64,000 nucleotides of DNA from positions 17,464,500-17,528,499 of the forward strand of contig JAVTVX010000013.1 of assembly GCA_033439265.1 (NCBI GenBank). The letters run 5' to 3'. The DNA is from Dillenia suffruticosa. Lineage: Eukaryota; Streptophyta; Magnoliopsida; Dilleniales; Dilleniaceae. Below the pieces are notes generated by a model that was not told where the DNA came from, did no database searches, and saw only the letters and a list, made by a program, of their open reading frames with translations. Each line of letters opens with the position of its first letter. Position 1 is the stretch's first letter. The position numbers and the translations under genes were made by a program. Positions 23,436 to 34,300 of the stretch are shown piece after piece.

Positions 23436-26400
23436 AAAGCCAAATCCTTCGGTCCTGTATGTTGGCCCAGTCATCACATATTTTGAGGAATACTTTCCAA
23501 GGAACAACTTTATATATGGTATCTCATCAAAAATAGCTGCAACAGTTCCATTTGACAAGGCTGCATTATAGTCCTCCACAGTGCTATATGATATAAGCTT
23601 AGACTCCTCAAAATTCAGTTGATTAATCAACAAATCTCTTACAAATGAATCTTCTTGATACCCAACATAATGACCTCTTTCCACAAGCTCTTTTACATCC
23701 AGCGCCTTCGGCTGCAAATGTTCTACGGTCAATATTGATGATAAGCTTGCTGTGTAACTTTGCATTAGGATGCAAGCCAATGCCAACCACAGGACTAGTA
23801 TAAATTTGGTCCATCTGCTTTCCATTTGCTCGCCTGTGTTTCAAAGAAAGGGAAACCTCCCATTAATAGCACAGAAAGGGAAGAACTATTTGATCTGCGA
23901 AAGATTTTTAATAAAAATCTTAAAAACTAGTATTATATAATGTAAAAATCTAAATCAATTTTCTCGGCCTACGTATTTTACTTTGATACGTATGAAAGTC
24001 CATATATAGAGGAAAGTATCATATAAATTCACTCTAATTATCAAGACGTGATATATAAAGTTCAAAATTTTCTATTATAACAACTAGATTAGAAAGAAAT
24101 TCATTCAAAAAATGTATTATCAAAAGTAAGAGCAAATAGGAGGAACAAATCTCCCCATGATTGGAACAAATCTATGTATAGAAGTTTAAGTATAGAAGTT
24201 ACTTTCAGGAAGAACAAGTGAGTAAAACGGCAACCAGATGATTGCATCGAGTTCTCTTTTGTTTGAATCCCTCAAAGTAGTCCTTACATGGTGCTCTATA
24301 GACCACATTGCTATACCAGTGACAATCCACATGACGGCTATGGTTAGCCAGAGATCCCAGGTCAGAGGCTTCATGAATGTCCACATGCTTTTAGGCTTTT
24401 CGTGTGTAGCAAGCACAACCATGGACACCCCAGAGTCTGAATATGGCAATGTGAAATCCACAAATGATGATCTATTGGCTATGATGGTTATGTCACCAAC
24501 AACAGCATCAAAACTCTACCATTAAAACCATTAGTTAGGGAGAAGAATAGTTAGGGAGAAGAATAGGGGAAAATTAATAGAATAAAACCATGAACAAATT
24601 TACCTTATTGTAAACTTGGTAAACAAGCTCATCATAGGTGCCTTTGCTCTTGTTATGGATCATATATGGTAAGAACTTGTAATGGGCCTTAAAAGGCAAT
24701 GCATCGAGCACAGCGATGAACACATCAATGGAGAAACCACTGTAATTTACCTTACTTGTACCTGGATTTTCAATATTCACAAATTCAGTGAAGCCTTGTT
24801 TGAAAGGAATACCAATCTTCAACTCATTCACTATTGGTATAGCCCATCCTTGTGGCTTTGTTGTAGTGTCTCCTGGCCAGATGATTGTCTTCAATTCAGA
24901 CGTCAAAGTAGAGTAATACTTGGCAGTCCCATTTGAACTCAATTCTCTTGATATTCCTTTTTCCGGTGTCCAATATCCAACAATTCTCTCTCCATTGCCA
25001 ATCACATTGAATATTTCAAAAGCAGATGGTTGAAGTTGCCCATTGACCAAATGAAATTTTCCACTTAACCCTCTGAAACTAGTTTTCAACATCTCTTCAA
25101 GAAGCCTTGGACCCATTTGTGAGACTCCTAAACTGGACAAATCTGATGTGTTGTTGCCATTGTTGATGTGTAAAGAGCTTGAATTCAGCTCTCCGATCCT
25201 CTCTACTGCCATAGCTAGTGCCCAAGCCGCATCATATGCCCACAGGCCAAATGTATTGAGCTCAGATATTGTACTCCTAGGATTTGTTAATGGAAAATAT
25301 CTCTTCCATCTTTCCTTGAAATTTTCGAGGTTTTTGGATCTAGATATGAATGGCCTTATCCCTAGTACGCCTTCCATTGAATCAATCACCACAGAATCCA
25401 TAGAATCAAGAGAAATGGACAAGGCATCCGTGATCATCCAAGCATACCCTTCACTAACCATCCCTGCTTTGTTTGCAAGTAAGAAGAGCCGCGATCCTAG
25501 AGAAGTGCTCATATGCACCAAGAACACAGTGACTCGCATTTGTCTCAGGTTGTTGAGCTCTTTTAAGATTTGGTCATCATTTGCATAAGCAGGAATGGCA
25601 CTTTTGCATGAGATTCGGATGTCAACTTCTAGGAAGGCATCGGTGAGGTAAGGGGAGATTTCTCTTTCATACTCTGTATCCTCATAGATTAGGACAACTT
25701 CACGCCATCCAAATCCTTGGACAATGGCTGTGATGGCTTTCACTTGAGCAGTATCGTCTTGTGCAGCTCGAACGAAGTAAGGGTTTTGGATGGGTGATAA
25801 GGCAGGACTAGTTGCAGAAAATGAGATTATAGGAACATGAGCTTTTCCTCCAAGTTCAACTACAAACGTAGTCTCGGTTGATCTCATTGGCCCTATAATA
25901 GCTTCCACCTCAACATTTTTCAATAGATCCAAAGCTGAATTTGAAAAAATATATATTTATATATTAAAGAATATAGTGGGGTGACCATATAATATTAAAA
26001 TACAAAACAATTCATAATAGTTTCTTGTCATCTTTTGAAGTAAATAATAAATACATGAAATATATGGTATATAAAATACAGGTATAACGTAATAAAATTA
26101 TAAAGATTTTGCATGTTATGAAATATAAAATGTGATATTTATGTAATATTAAGAAGATATATTTAAACATGAACCTGATATATGCATGCCATAACTGTTC
26201 ATATAGCATCGAATTAAATGGGTGAATGACAAAAAATAAAAATGTGGACATATTTAAGTCAATGTTACAGGATAGTTCTAAACAGTTTGCATGCCAACAC
26301 TTGTTTGGAAATTAGAAAAACGATGGTTTCACTTTAGACAAAATGTCCTAATTGTTATATTAAATTCTCCGCACAAATTTCAAAACAAAGGCTCTGGTTG

Positions 26401-26493
26401 ACATAACAACCTCATTCTAGCTTAGTCAAACCTCACATTTGATTGTTGAGATGCCATCAAATCAACGAACTCGCTTTTTTCATTGTTGTCGGT

Positions 26494-26534
<41 letters not shown>

Positions 26535-27121
26535 TACACACTGATGGACAATTAATCTATCAAAAATAATGTTAAATACTTTAGTCAAAAATCAGTTTCG
26601 AATACCTATTAATCCAGTAAAAAAATACTTACGTACATATATACATATTCCTCTTAAATAAATAAACTTGAGAGAGAGATTTCAATTATAAAAATGCTAT
26701 TCTTTAAAGTTACTGGCCGAAAAAATTATTAAAAAGTGGATGAAATATATATGCCATTAAACTTGAATGAAATCGGTATTTCGTTATTTTTTTTAAATAA
26801 TATAAAACACACTTAAAATGGAGTTATATCTACTGCCCATAAAAGTTCTCAACTACAGAGTTCTCAAATCTTCTTAAAAACCATACCTGTAAAGGCTGCA
26901 CTAACTACGTCTTCTTTTGAATCTCTCGTATGAAGAATTAATCTCGTTTCATAGTTGGGATTTACATTGTAAAAATCCGAAAGAGCTGTTGATATGCAAA
27001 AATTAGCCATCTCCCCCACCTGCGAATCCATATCAAGAATCACACCAACATCTATAAAAGTTTTCGATTCAGACCCACAAAAAATTGATAGATAAACAAT
27101 CAAAGAAAGAAAAAATCTCAT
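22654..27121 (-). CDS. Glutamate receptor-like channel, copy B (complete, 5 exons)
   Basis: Exons on the minus strand: 26887-27121, 24604-25934, 24203-24515, 23436-23833 and 22654-23157. Exon lengths are identical to copy A (235, 1331, 313, 398 and 504 nt), with GT/AG at every junction and 926 residues. The domain order is the same: signal peptide, ANF-type domain, S1, M1, pore loop, M3 with SYTASLSS, S2, M4 and tail. The ligand Arg in IIANRSS and the acidic residue in FDEIPY are kept. Exon 2 differs from copy A at about 14 of 452 residues, while exon 1 differs at about 8 of 78, so the signal peptide end is less conserved. A second in-frame ATG lies two codons upstream (27125-27127, giving MNMRFF) because bases present in copy A are missing here. 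Which one is used is unknown. Confidence 0.92.
23317..23400 (+). mobile_element. SINE remnant in intron 4 of GLR copy B
   Basis: Same family and same position as in copy A. It starts GCCAATGAGCTATAGCTC, keeps a B-box-like AGTTCGAGCC near 23370, and is followed by a GA tract. Shared position means it inserted before the unit duplication. Confidence 0.6.
26496..26531. repeat. (AT)n microsatellite in intron 1 of GLR copy B
   Basis: An uninterrupted TA tract of about 36 bp. The matching part of copy A intron 1 has no such expansion. Confidence 0.9.
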
Positions 27122-27193
27122 GTTCATCGTTGAAATCTATCCAACTGTTGTATGTTGCATGAAAAGGTAAGAATTAGCTCATACTTTTGGTCC

Positions 27194-27211
27194 TATATAT
27201 ATATATATATA
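27194..27211 (-). promoter_or_regulatory. TATA-like box of GLR copy B
   Basis: An expanded TA tract about 75-90 bp upstream of the start codon, at the position of the shorter TATA box in copy A, preceded on the plus strand by the same CTTTTGGTCC flank. Confidence 0.4.
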
Positions 27212-28709
27212 TAGATTTACGCAGGAAAATTTCATAGAAGTTTCTACCTTAAAATTGAGCTAATCACAAGTCTATGTATTCACCACCCCAGTTGAACACA
27301 TGAGCAATCGTGTAAGAAATACTTGCAAGGCAAGACAAGAGTTCTGTTGAAGCATTCCGGATGGACCAAATAATGGCTCAAATACTTGAATGATTATTAA
27401 AATACTTATTTTAATAATTTATTTTTATCATTCTTTTAGTCACGTAGACACATGTACATGTTCAAAGACTTCTCTCCAGCTGCGCTAATATATTTTGGCA
27501 AGGATATTCCCTAGGAGGTTGACCTCTTATCGGTCTAATATTTTTGGCTTATCTTCCATTTTTTTCCTTACAATAAATGCAAAATCTGATTAAGCTTAGG
27601 TGATGAGACATTTCGGTCTAATATTAAATGCAAATAATCAATGCATATAACGTTGACATGGTGATTAAGCTTCCACGTTAGTGGTACAATTTTACAGAAA
27701 TCTCCACAAATTTTCGAGGAAGTTTACAAAGACTATGGAGAGACAAGTAAAGCTGTTTTCTACGGCTACAAGCATGGGATCAAATAACTTAGATTCTTTT
27801 CATATCACCTTAGTCTTCTTCTAGCATCTAAGGCATGAAGTCGTTTATTCTATCGGCAGCCAGGCGTCATTTACTTAATATAAGATAAATCCTTATAGGA
27901 TTCATGAGTCAGAGTGGAGAAAGTGACATGAAAATACAATTAAAATAATATATATATATATATATATATATTGTAAAAATATGTACTCATTTATTTGTAA
28001 AAAAGTAAACAGCAACTATTGGTAGTCTCTCTTCACTCTTTTTACAAGACGAAAAAGGAAAAAAGAATACTCATTTGTTATGTGCTCATTTATATATTTT
28101 ACAGTTTGAACATAAAGATTTACCTTTTAGTCCCACCCTACACAATATGGGCAACACAAAATAGAAGGATACCATCTTTCGTGGTCCATATATATGCATC
28201 AATGAACCTTCTCATGGCCCTTTTTTTTGTGATTAATGTGGCAATCGAATATCATATATTTAATTTTTGCTTACCTCACCAGCCATGGAAATTCATAAGG
28301 TATAACCTTCCCCATCAAATGCATCCTTAATTTTTAGGGAAAATAATCATTTTAATAATTTATTTTTATCATTCTTTTAATCATGTAGATTCATGTACAT
28401 GTTAAAAGACTTCTTCCAAGTGCCCTTTGTATTTGCCTAGTAAGAGCCAGTGGATTTCATGGATACTACCCAGGAAGTTGACCTCTTCGCGGTCTAATTT
28501 TTTTGGCTTAGATTGCATTTTTTTTTTCCTTTCAATAAATCAAAGCGTGTATTTTGTTGACTAGAAAATTATTTATTTATGAGATTTTTGAAGATTATTA
28601 TTTGTCACATATTTTCTTACAACATTTTAAATAAATTTAAATGCAGATAATCAATTAGATAATTAAATTTTGTTCCATAATCACTTTGTTTTGTGGGCAT
28701 TGAAATTTT

Positions 28710-28740
<31 letters not shown>
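27212..28740. other. Upstream region of GLR copy B, right end of unit B
   Basis: Contains the extra local repeat copy at 27408-27555, a TA tract at 27950-27971, the undisturbed counterpart of the copia site near 28230, and the GA tract that forms the junction with the third partial copy. No gene was seen. Confidence 0.5.
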
Positions 28741-28939
28741 CAAACATCTTGCATATAATCTATTGAATCTGTAAAGAATTACATTAAAATTGGAGGTTTT
28801 ACACCTTCCTACTCAGGTTATTCAATCGAACGTTCACACTCTGTATTCCTGATGTATGTACTAGAGGAACTTTAAGTATACAATAAGAATCTAGGAATAA
28901 AAGGTTAGCTTTGAAGACACTTCTGTGAGGGATTATGGG

Positions 28940-29681
28940 TTACAATCCATTGTTAATAGAGGCATGATCACCAACTTGACTAGAGATCACTTCATGGCTT
29001 GCTTGGTTTTTGGCTTCGATCTCTTCTGCATCATTAACCTCACCACATTGGCTAGAAATCTCTTCAAGATCAACCACAGGGTTGTTAATTTCAACCCCCC
29101 CACCACGATTACCCATCTCAAGAGCAGGCTTAGTTCTTGTTTGAGACCCCCTAAAATAGTGAAAAATAAACTTTTGGCCATAAGAATTTACCATGTCGAG
29201 GAGAGAAATTCTCTTTGAAGCAATAAGGGCAACCAATATGGCCACTATTACTATCATGAAGAGGCCACCGAAACTATATGCAGTGAGGCATGGAGTATCA
29301 GTAGTGTTTGTTGTAGTTTGTTCTGGACAAGAAGATTGCTCATGAAAGTAACGTTTTTTGATGATGTCGATCTTTTTTCCTTCGGTCACATTCAAGACTG
29401 CCCTTGAAAAGAATGAAACCAATGGAGATCCTAGTGGGAAGGCCTAGATTAGAAAGCACAAAAACATCTCACTAAATGGTCTAAAGACTATGGTGCTATC
29501 CATCACACCTAAAAGTTCACTATTTTTTGCACCTACTAAACATATACCAGAAAAATCTTGACAGATACTGAGAAAAATAATGGAATAGTATTTAGAGAGA
29601 GAGCCAATGAGCTATAGCTCGGCTGTCACCATCCAACTTCCCCTTCTCCGAGGTCTCGAGTTTGAGCCTCCCTGATGTATC

Positions 29682-29729
<48 letters not shown>

Positions 29730-30127
29730 AAAGCCAAATCCTTCGGTCCTGTATGTTGGCCCAGTCATCACATATTTTGAGCAATACTTACCAAGGAACA
29801 ACTTTATATATGGTATCTCATCAAAAATAGCTGCAACAGTTCCATTTGACAAGGCTGCATTATAGTCCTCCACAGTGCTATATGATATAAGCTTAGACTC
29901 CTCAAAATTCAGTTGATTAATCAACAAATCTCTTACAAATGAATCTTCTTGATACCCAACATAATGACCTCTTTCCACAAGCTCTTTTACATCCAGCGCC
30001 TTCGGCTGCAAATGTTCTACGGTCAATATTGATGATAAGCTTGCTTTGTAACTTTGCATTAGGATGCAAGCCAATGCCAACCACAGGACTAGTATGAATT
30101 TGGTCCATCTGCTTTCCATTTGCTCGC
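28940..30127 (-). pseudogene. Glutamate receptor-like gene fragment, copy C (exons 4-5 only)
   Basis: Exon 4 (29730-30127, 398 nt) and exon 5 (28940-29443, 504 nt) are intact in frame with their splice sites, and are nearly identical to copy B (about four residue changes in exon 5, two in exon 4). Exons 1-3 and the promoter are missing. Sequence right of 30158 is unrelated. Without the ligand core, M1 and pore loop it cannot make a channel. One change is notable: the gate motif reads SYKASLSS instead of SYTASLSS. Exon 4 retains a good donor (GTAAGT) and acceptor, so exons could be spliced into a readthrough transcript, but nothing shows this. Confidence 0.85.
29603..29685 (+). mobile_element. 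SINE remnant in intron 4 of GLR fragment C
   Basis: Third copy of the intron 4 SINE, inherited by duplication from copy B, followed by a longer GA tract (about 29685-29724). Confidence 0.6.
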
Positions 30128-30158
30128 CTGTGTTTCAAAGAAAGGGAAACCTCCCATT

Positions 30159-31330
30159 TTTTCCAAGCAGTAGGATAATGGCCCATCCTCTTTTTCAGGG
30201 CTTGAGCCTAGCTTTAACCCCATTGGGCTCGGGCCTAAGCCTATTTCTCGTTCAAGCTTGTTATAATTAGAGTAGGCGTTCCCGAAGATAGAGTAATGGC
30301 CATAACCCCTTTCTAATATGGTGATTCCAAATTTAAATTTTTATGTAACTAAAAAAAAATTAGAGTCGGATGGCCGACACTTAAAAGTAATGATATTATT
30401 CATTTTTTAAATGTTCGGGACATCGATCCCTTTCCCGATTTAATAATCCCAAATTTAAATCTTGATAAAACAAAAAAAAATATATATGATATTTTAAATA
30501 TGTTCCTATAAAACTTTTGGTTTTATTTTATAAAATACTATATGATAAACATATTTTGAAATTTTTTATAGATTGTGGTGATGTGTTTAATAACTCTTAA
30601 AATTGAGGGATTTGGACCCCTTTCCGCACTTTTCATTGATGTTCCATTTTACATCTAAATATCAGCAAATATAAGTAAAAATAATAAATATTTATGAAAT
30701 GTGTTAGAATTTTCATATTAGTACATAAGGGGCTCAAGCTTAGTTTAAGGCTCTATTAGGGTTACTGGTCTTGGCCAGAATCAACGTATATTGATATTTG
30801 TGAAACTCTTAATAAAAAAATTATGAATATAATAATAATTTAGATTTTGATATTAAAAAATTGACTTTTGATTGTAAAATTAGATATTTATAGAGAAAAT
30901 TTTAATATTAGAATAAATAAAATAAAGATAAATTAAAAAAAAGTAAAAAAGAATTGTTGTGGTTATCCTGTCCGACCATTGTTATTTTTTTTTTGTTCCA
31001 TATCTTAGATATCATTTTGTATTTGGAATTTCATCTCGATTAATCTAAATCGATAGTTATAATGATTCCTTGTAGAGGGCGGGTCTCCCAACAGAAAACA
31101 TCCCATATACATAAAGGCTCGTTATTTTTAATGAAAATTAAATATCGGTCATGTTTAAAGGTATTTAATTCACGTACAGTGAGGCAACCTGGATCGGTGG
31201 ACCACTGTTATTGTCGCAACTTTGTTACCACCCGATGTATCTGTATTTTTAATTATTTAAACACAAATTTTGAATTATTAATATTACCTTTTTGGGCGAA
31301 TAATTTGAATTTTTGTTTAATGAAAGTTTA
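30159..31330. other. Intergenic region with a local tandem repeat
   Basis: Two similar segments at about 30295-30357 and 30417-30480 share CCCTTTC, then TAATAATCCCAAATTTAAAT-type text and an A run, with a period of about 125 bp. The rest is AT-rich, with no gene seen. Confidence 0.4.
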
Positions 31331-34300
31331 ATGTGCAGAAAATAACCTAGTCGTTTCCGAAATCATAGCAACCCAAATCGACCTAACATTCTGCTGCAAG
31401 TGCAAACTTTCAATCTCTCTCGTGCGTTCAGGTATGCTGCTCCAATTAATTTTCTAAGTTCGCATGTTTGTTTAGGGTATGCAGCGGCCAAATATTGGAA
31501 ACGCCGATGAATTTAGGGCATCTTTGTGGTTGAAGAAATGAAATTTGTCTGATGACCCATTTGGGCTTATCCCTTAATGGTTCAATTACTTGTGTATCTT
31601 GGTTTGTCCGGATCTAATAATGCCATCGCTTAAAATTTTGACATTATTACTGTGCGATGAACGATAATGATGATCAACCTCTCTCACTCTCTCATTCTCA
31701 ATGTTTAGAAAGATCAAGTTGGTGGGTATAAGCTACTTCTGCTGGTAAATTTTCTAGGGTCTGTGCCTAATATTTGGGATTGAGTATGATTGAAGAGTTT
31801 TATGAGTGAGTATGTGGGTGCAGTGGTTTTTTATATATATTATATGTTTTTTTTTTGGGGGGGGGGGGTTGTAAGCTACTTCAGCTGGTAAATTATTTTA
31901 AGCTTACACATTAAGTGCTGCAAGTAGTCAATCAAGACATTGTTGGTTCCCTAAGAAAAGAGAGAGGCTATTGTGACTTCTAAATTCTTCTTGGGCTGCT
32001 TGGGTTTCATCTTACTAATCCTCTTGCAAAGGAAAAAGGAAGTTAGTCCATGTTTTCTCATAACTTGTGAGAGGAACAAGAGAGGGAAAGACATTTAAGA
32101 AGGAAACACAGAGGCTTGCCATTTTAAATGGTGTTGTGTTTGTTTTAGGCAGCTACCTTTTTCTCCTAGTCATTTCCTTTTGCTGGGGATAGGCTTTGGT
32201 TTTATTTAATTCCTTTGATGTGTGGATTTGGAGGGGAATGGAGTGATGTATAGCAAAAAGGAAGATAGTTGGGTTATCCCTCTGAGCTATTTTTTGATTG
32301 ATGTTAGAGAGGAATTTAAAAATTTTTTATGGCATGGAAAGGTTCCTCTGTAGCTTTATTGAGCTTCGGGCCAAGATCCTTTTCTTTCGGTTTTTCTCTG
32401 ATTTTCTTGTTTCTGAATTGGTTGTAGCTAATTTCATTTTGTTTGTTTGCAATGATTTAGTGTTTTAGAGCAAACCCATCGTTTGGACATCAAAACGCAT
32501 CATAAGTTGAAATTTAGTGTCACGATTATTGTGAAAATTATTTAGAAAGATAGAACTGACATCACATACAAATGTGGGTGTGTTGGGGTGTGTGTGTATA
32601 TGTACTTATACGAATAACATTCTATCAACCAGTCATGACTCCATTTTTCCATATTTTTTCTCTCAAATTAATTTTTAAAAGATTTTTTTTCTATAATAAA
32701 TAAAATTTACCTTTATTTTACACATCTGACAGCACTAGCATATATAAAATTAACTTTTACATTGTATACCAATTTGCATCTTTGTTAATTATCTTAAAGA
32801 AAAATGACATGAGTGAATGATTGAGTAGTGACAAAGCTAAACATAAATTACAATTTACAACCACTTTAATTTGAAATGTAGTTCATTCTTGGTGCTGAAC
32901 TGTATCCTGATGAGATGTTGAACTCTGTTGTATCTGATGATTGAAGATTGGCATGCTTTGGTCGCACCTTTTGGAAAACTAAACATTTGGAAGAATGTTA
33001 TTACTTTTATTTTTATTTTTTTTCTTTTTTGGTTATATATGATATTATTCTTTGTTATAATGAAAGATTTGAAGGGAAACATGAAAATCCCCTCGCAATG
33101 TAATTTTACAGGTTAGAAATGAAATGAGATGAAAAAAGTGTTTTTTACGCTTATTGGATTAAGTGAAGTTTCTGCAGATTTCTGCTCAAAATTTTCTTTT
33201 AAATGCTTTTGGAATTAAAAGAAAAGGGATTTTCATTGTTGAGATAATGTGTGATCATGATAATATACCTGGTTTGCACTTAGTTGCATGTTTAGGTTTC
33301 AAGGGCTCTCTCTTTCTCTTTCTCTCTCAATTAATAAAGAAGGCAATTTGGGTGTTGAGATAAGGAGTGATTATTAGGTATAATAATACACATGGCTTTT
33401 GCTTAGGTGCGTGTTTTGGTTTAAGTTTGAAGGCAATTTCATGGTTTTAGTTGTGGAACATTTAGCCATGGAAACATGAGGAATTCAATGAAAATGGGCT
33501 AATTAAGCAATTTACATTTCTGATGTATTGTTTTGATTCAACCCAAATACACAAACATTAGAAAGTAAATTTTTTGGTGTAAAAAAGGAAAAAAGAAAAG
33601 AAAGAAAATAGAAAGTGGGGTGTGAAAGTGTAGGTCAGTTGTGGTGGTTGAATATGCCTGATTGGTAAGTTGCAAGAAAGAGGGGAAAATATAGCAATTA
33701 GAAAATGGCATTAATTTAGGTATAAGATGTGAAAAAAATAATTACTTTGGGTTATAATTGTCACCCTTGTAAAAAGAGAAGGTTGCTTAAGTAGAGTGTG
33801 GCCCTAGATGGGCTAACCAAGAAGAATAGTGGTGTATTATGGGGCTTACCAGGTATAAGGCTTATCAACAAGAGGGTGTGTGGCCAATGGAGAGTACCAT
33901 AAGAATGGGAGGTTTAAATGGGTTTCTACACTATAAGAGGATGAGCATCGACCATTAGTGACCACTATGAGATGATGTGCGTTTACGAAGCAGAACCAAT
34001 GTGGTGGATAATTTAGAAGACTAATCATTTGATATTGGTCGGTGGGCTAATATAAATACATGCGAGGTTATGAGTGGATTATGGTTATTAGCATGGAGTT
34101 GAGTGCGCATGTACATGTGACGAGTTTAGAGTTTGACTGCTTGTATTGATTTGAATAAATGGTAATACTGGTAGTAATGGTTGTGGAGTATGTTTGATTA
34201 ATTTTCGCCACATATGCATCTCATGTGTAGCAATTTTCTTGGAGTAGTATTAGAGTGCCATAGCTTTGCTTGAAGTGGAAGAAAGTTTGTAATGGTATTT

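Larger units (their letters stand above)
21278..28735. repeat. Tandem duplication unit B
   Basis: Collinear with unit A from the truncated GLR exon 1 relic (21283-21350) through a full GLR gene to the GA microsatellite at about 28710-28740. It lacks the copia element. At the matching point (about 28225-28240) it reads straight from CTTCTCATGGCC through eight T to GTGATTAATGTGGC. Confidence 0.8.
28741..30158. repeat. Third, partial duplication (1.42 kb)
   Basis: Nearly identical to 22452-23866 of unit B. It begins abruptly at the end of a GA tract (GCAAACATCTTGC) and ends abruptly after CCTCCCATT, where the text changes to unrelated sequence. It is closer to unit B than B is to A, so it is the youngest event in the array. 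Confidence 0.85.
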
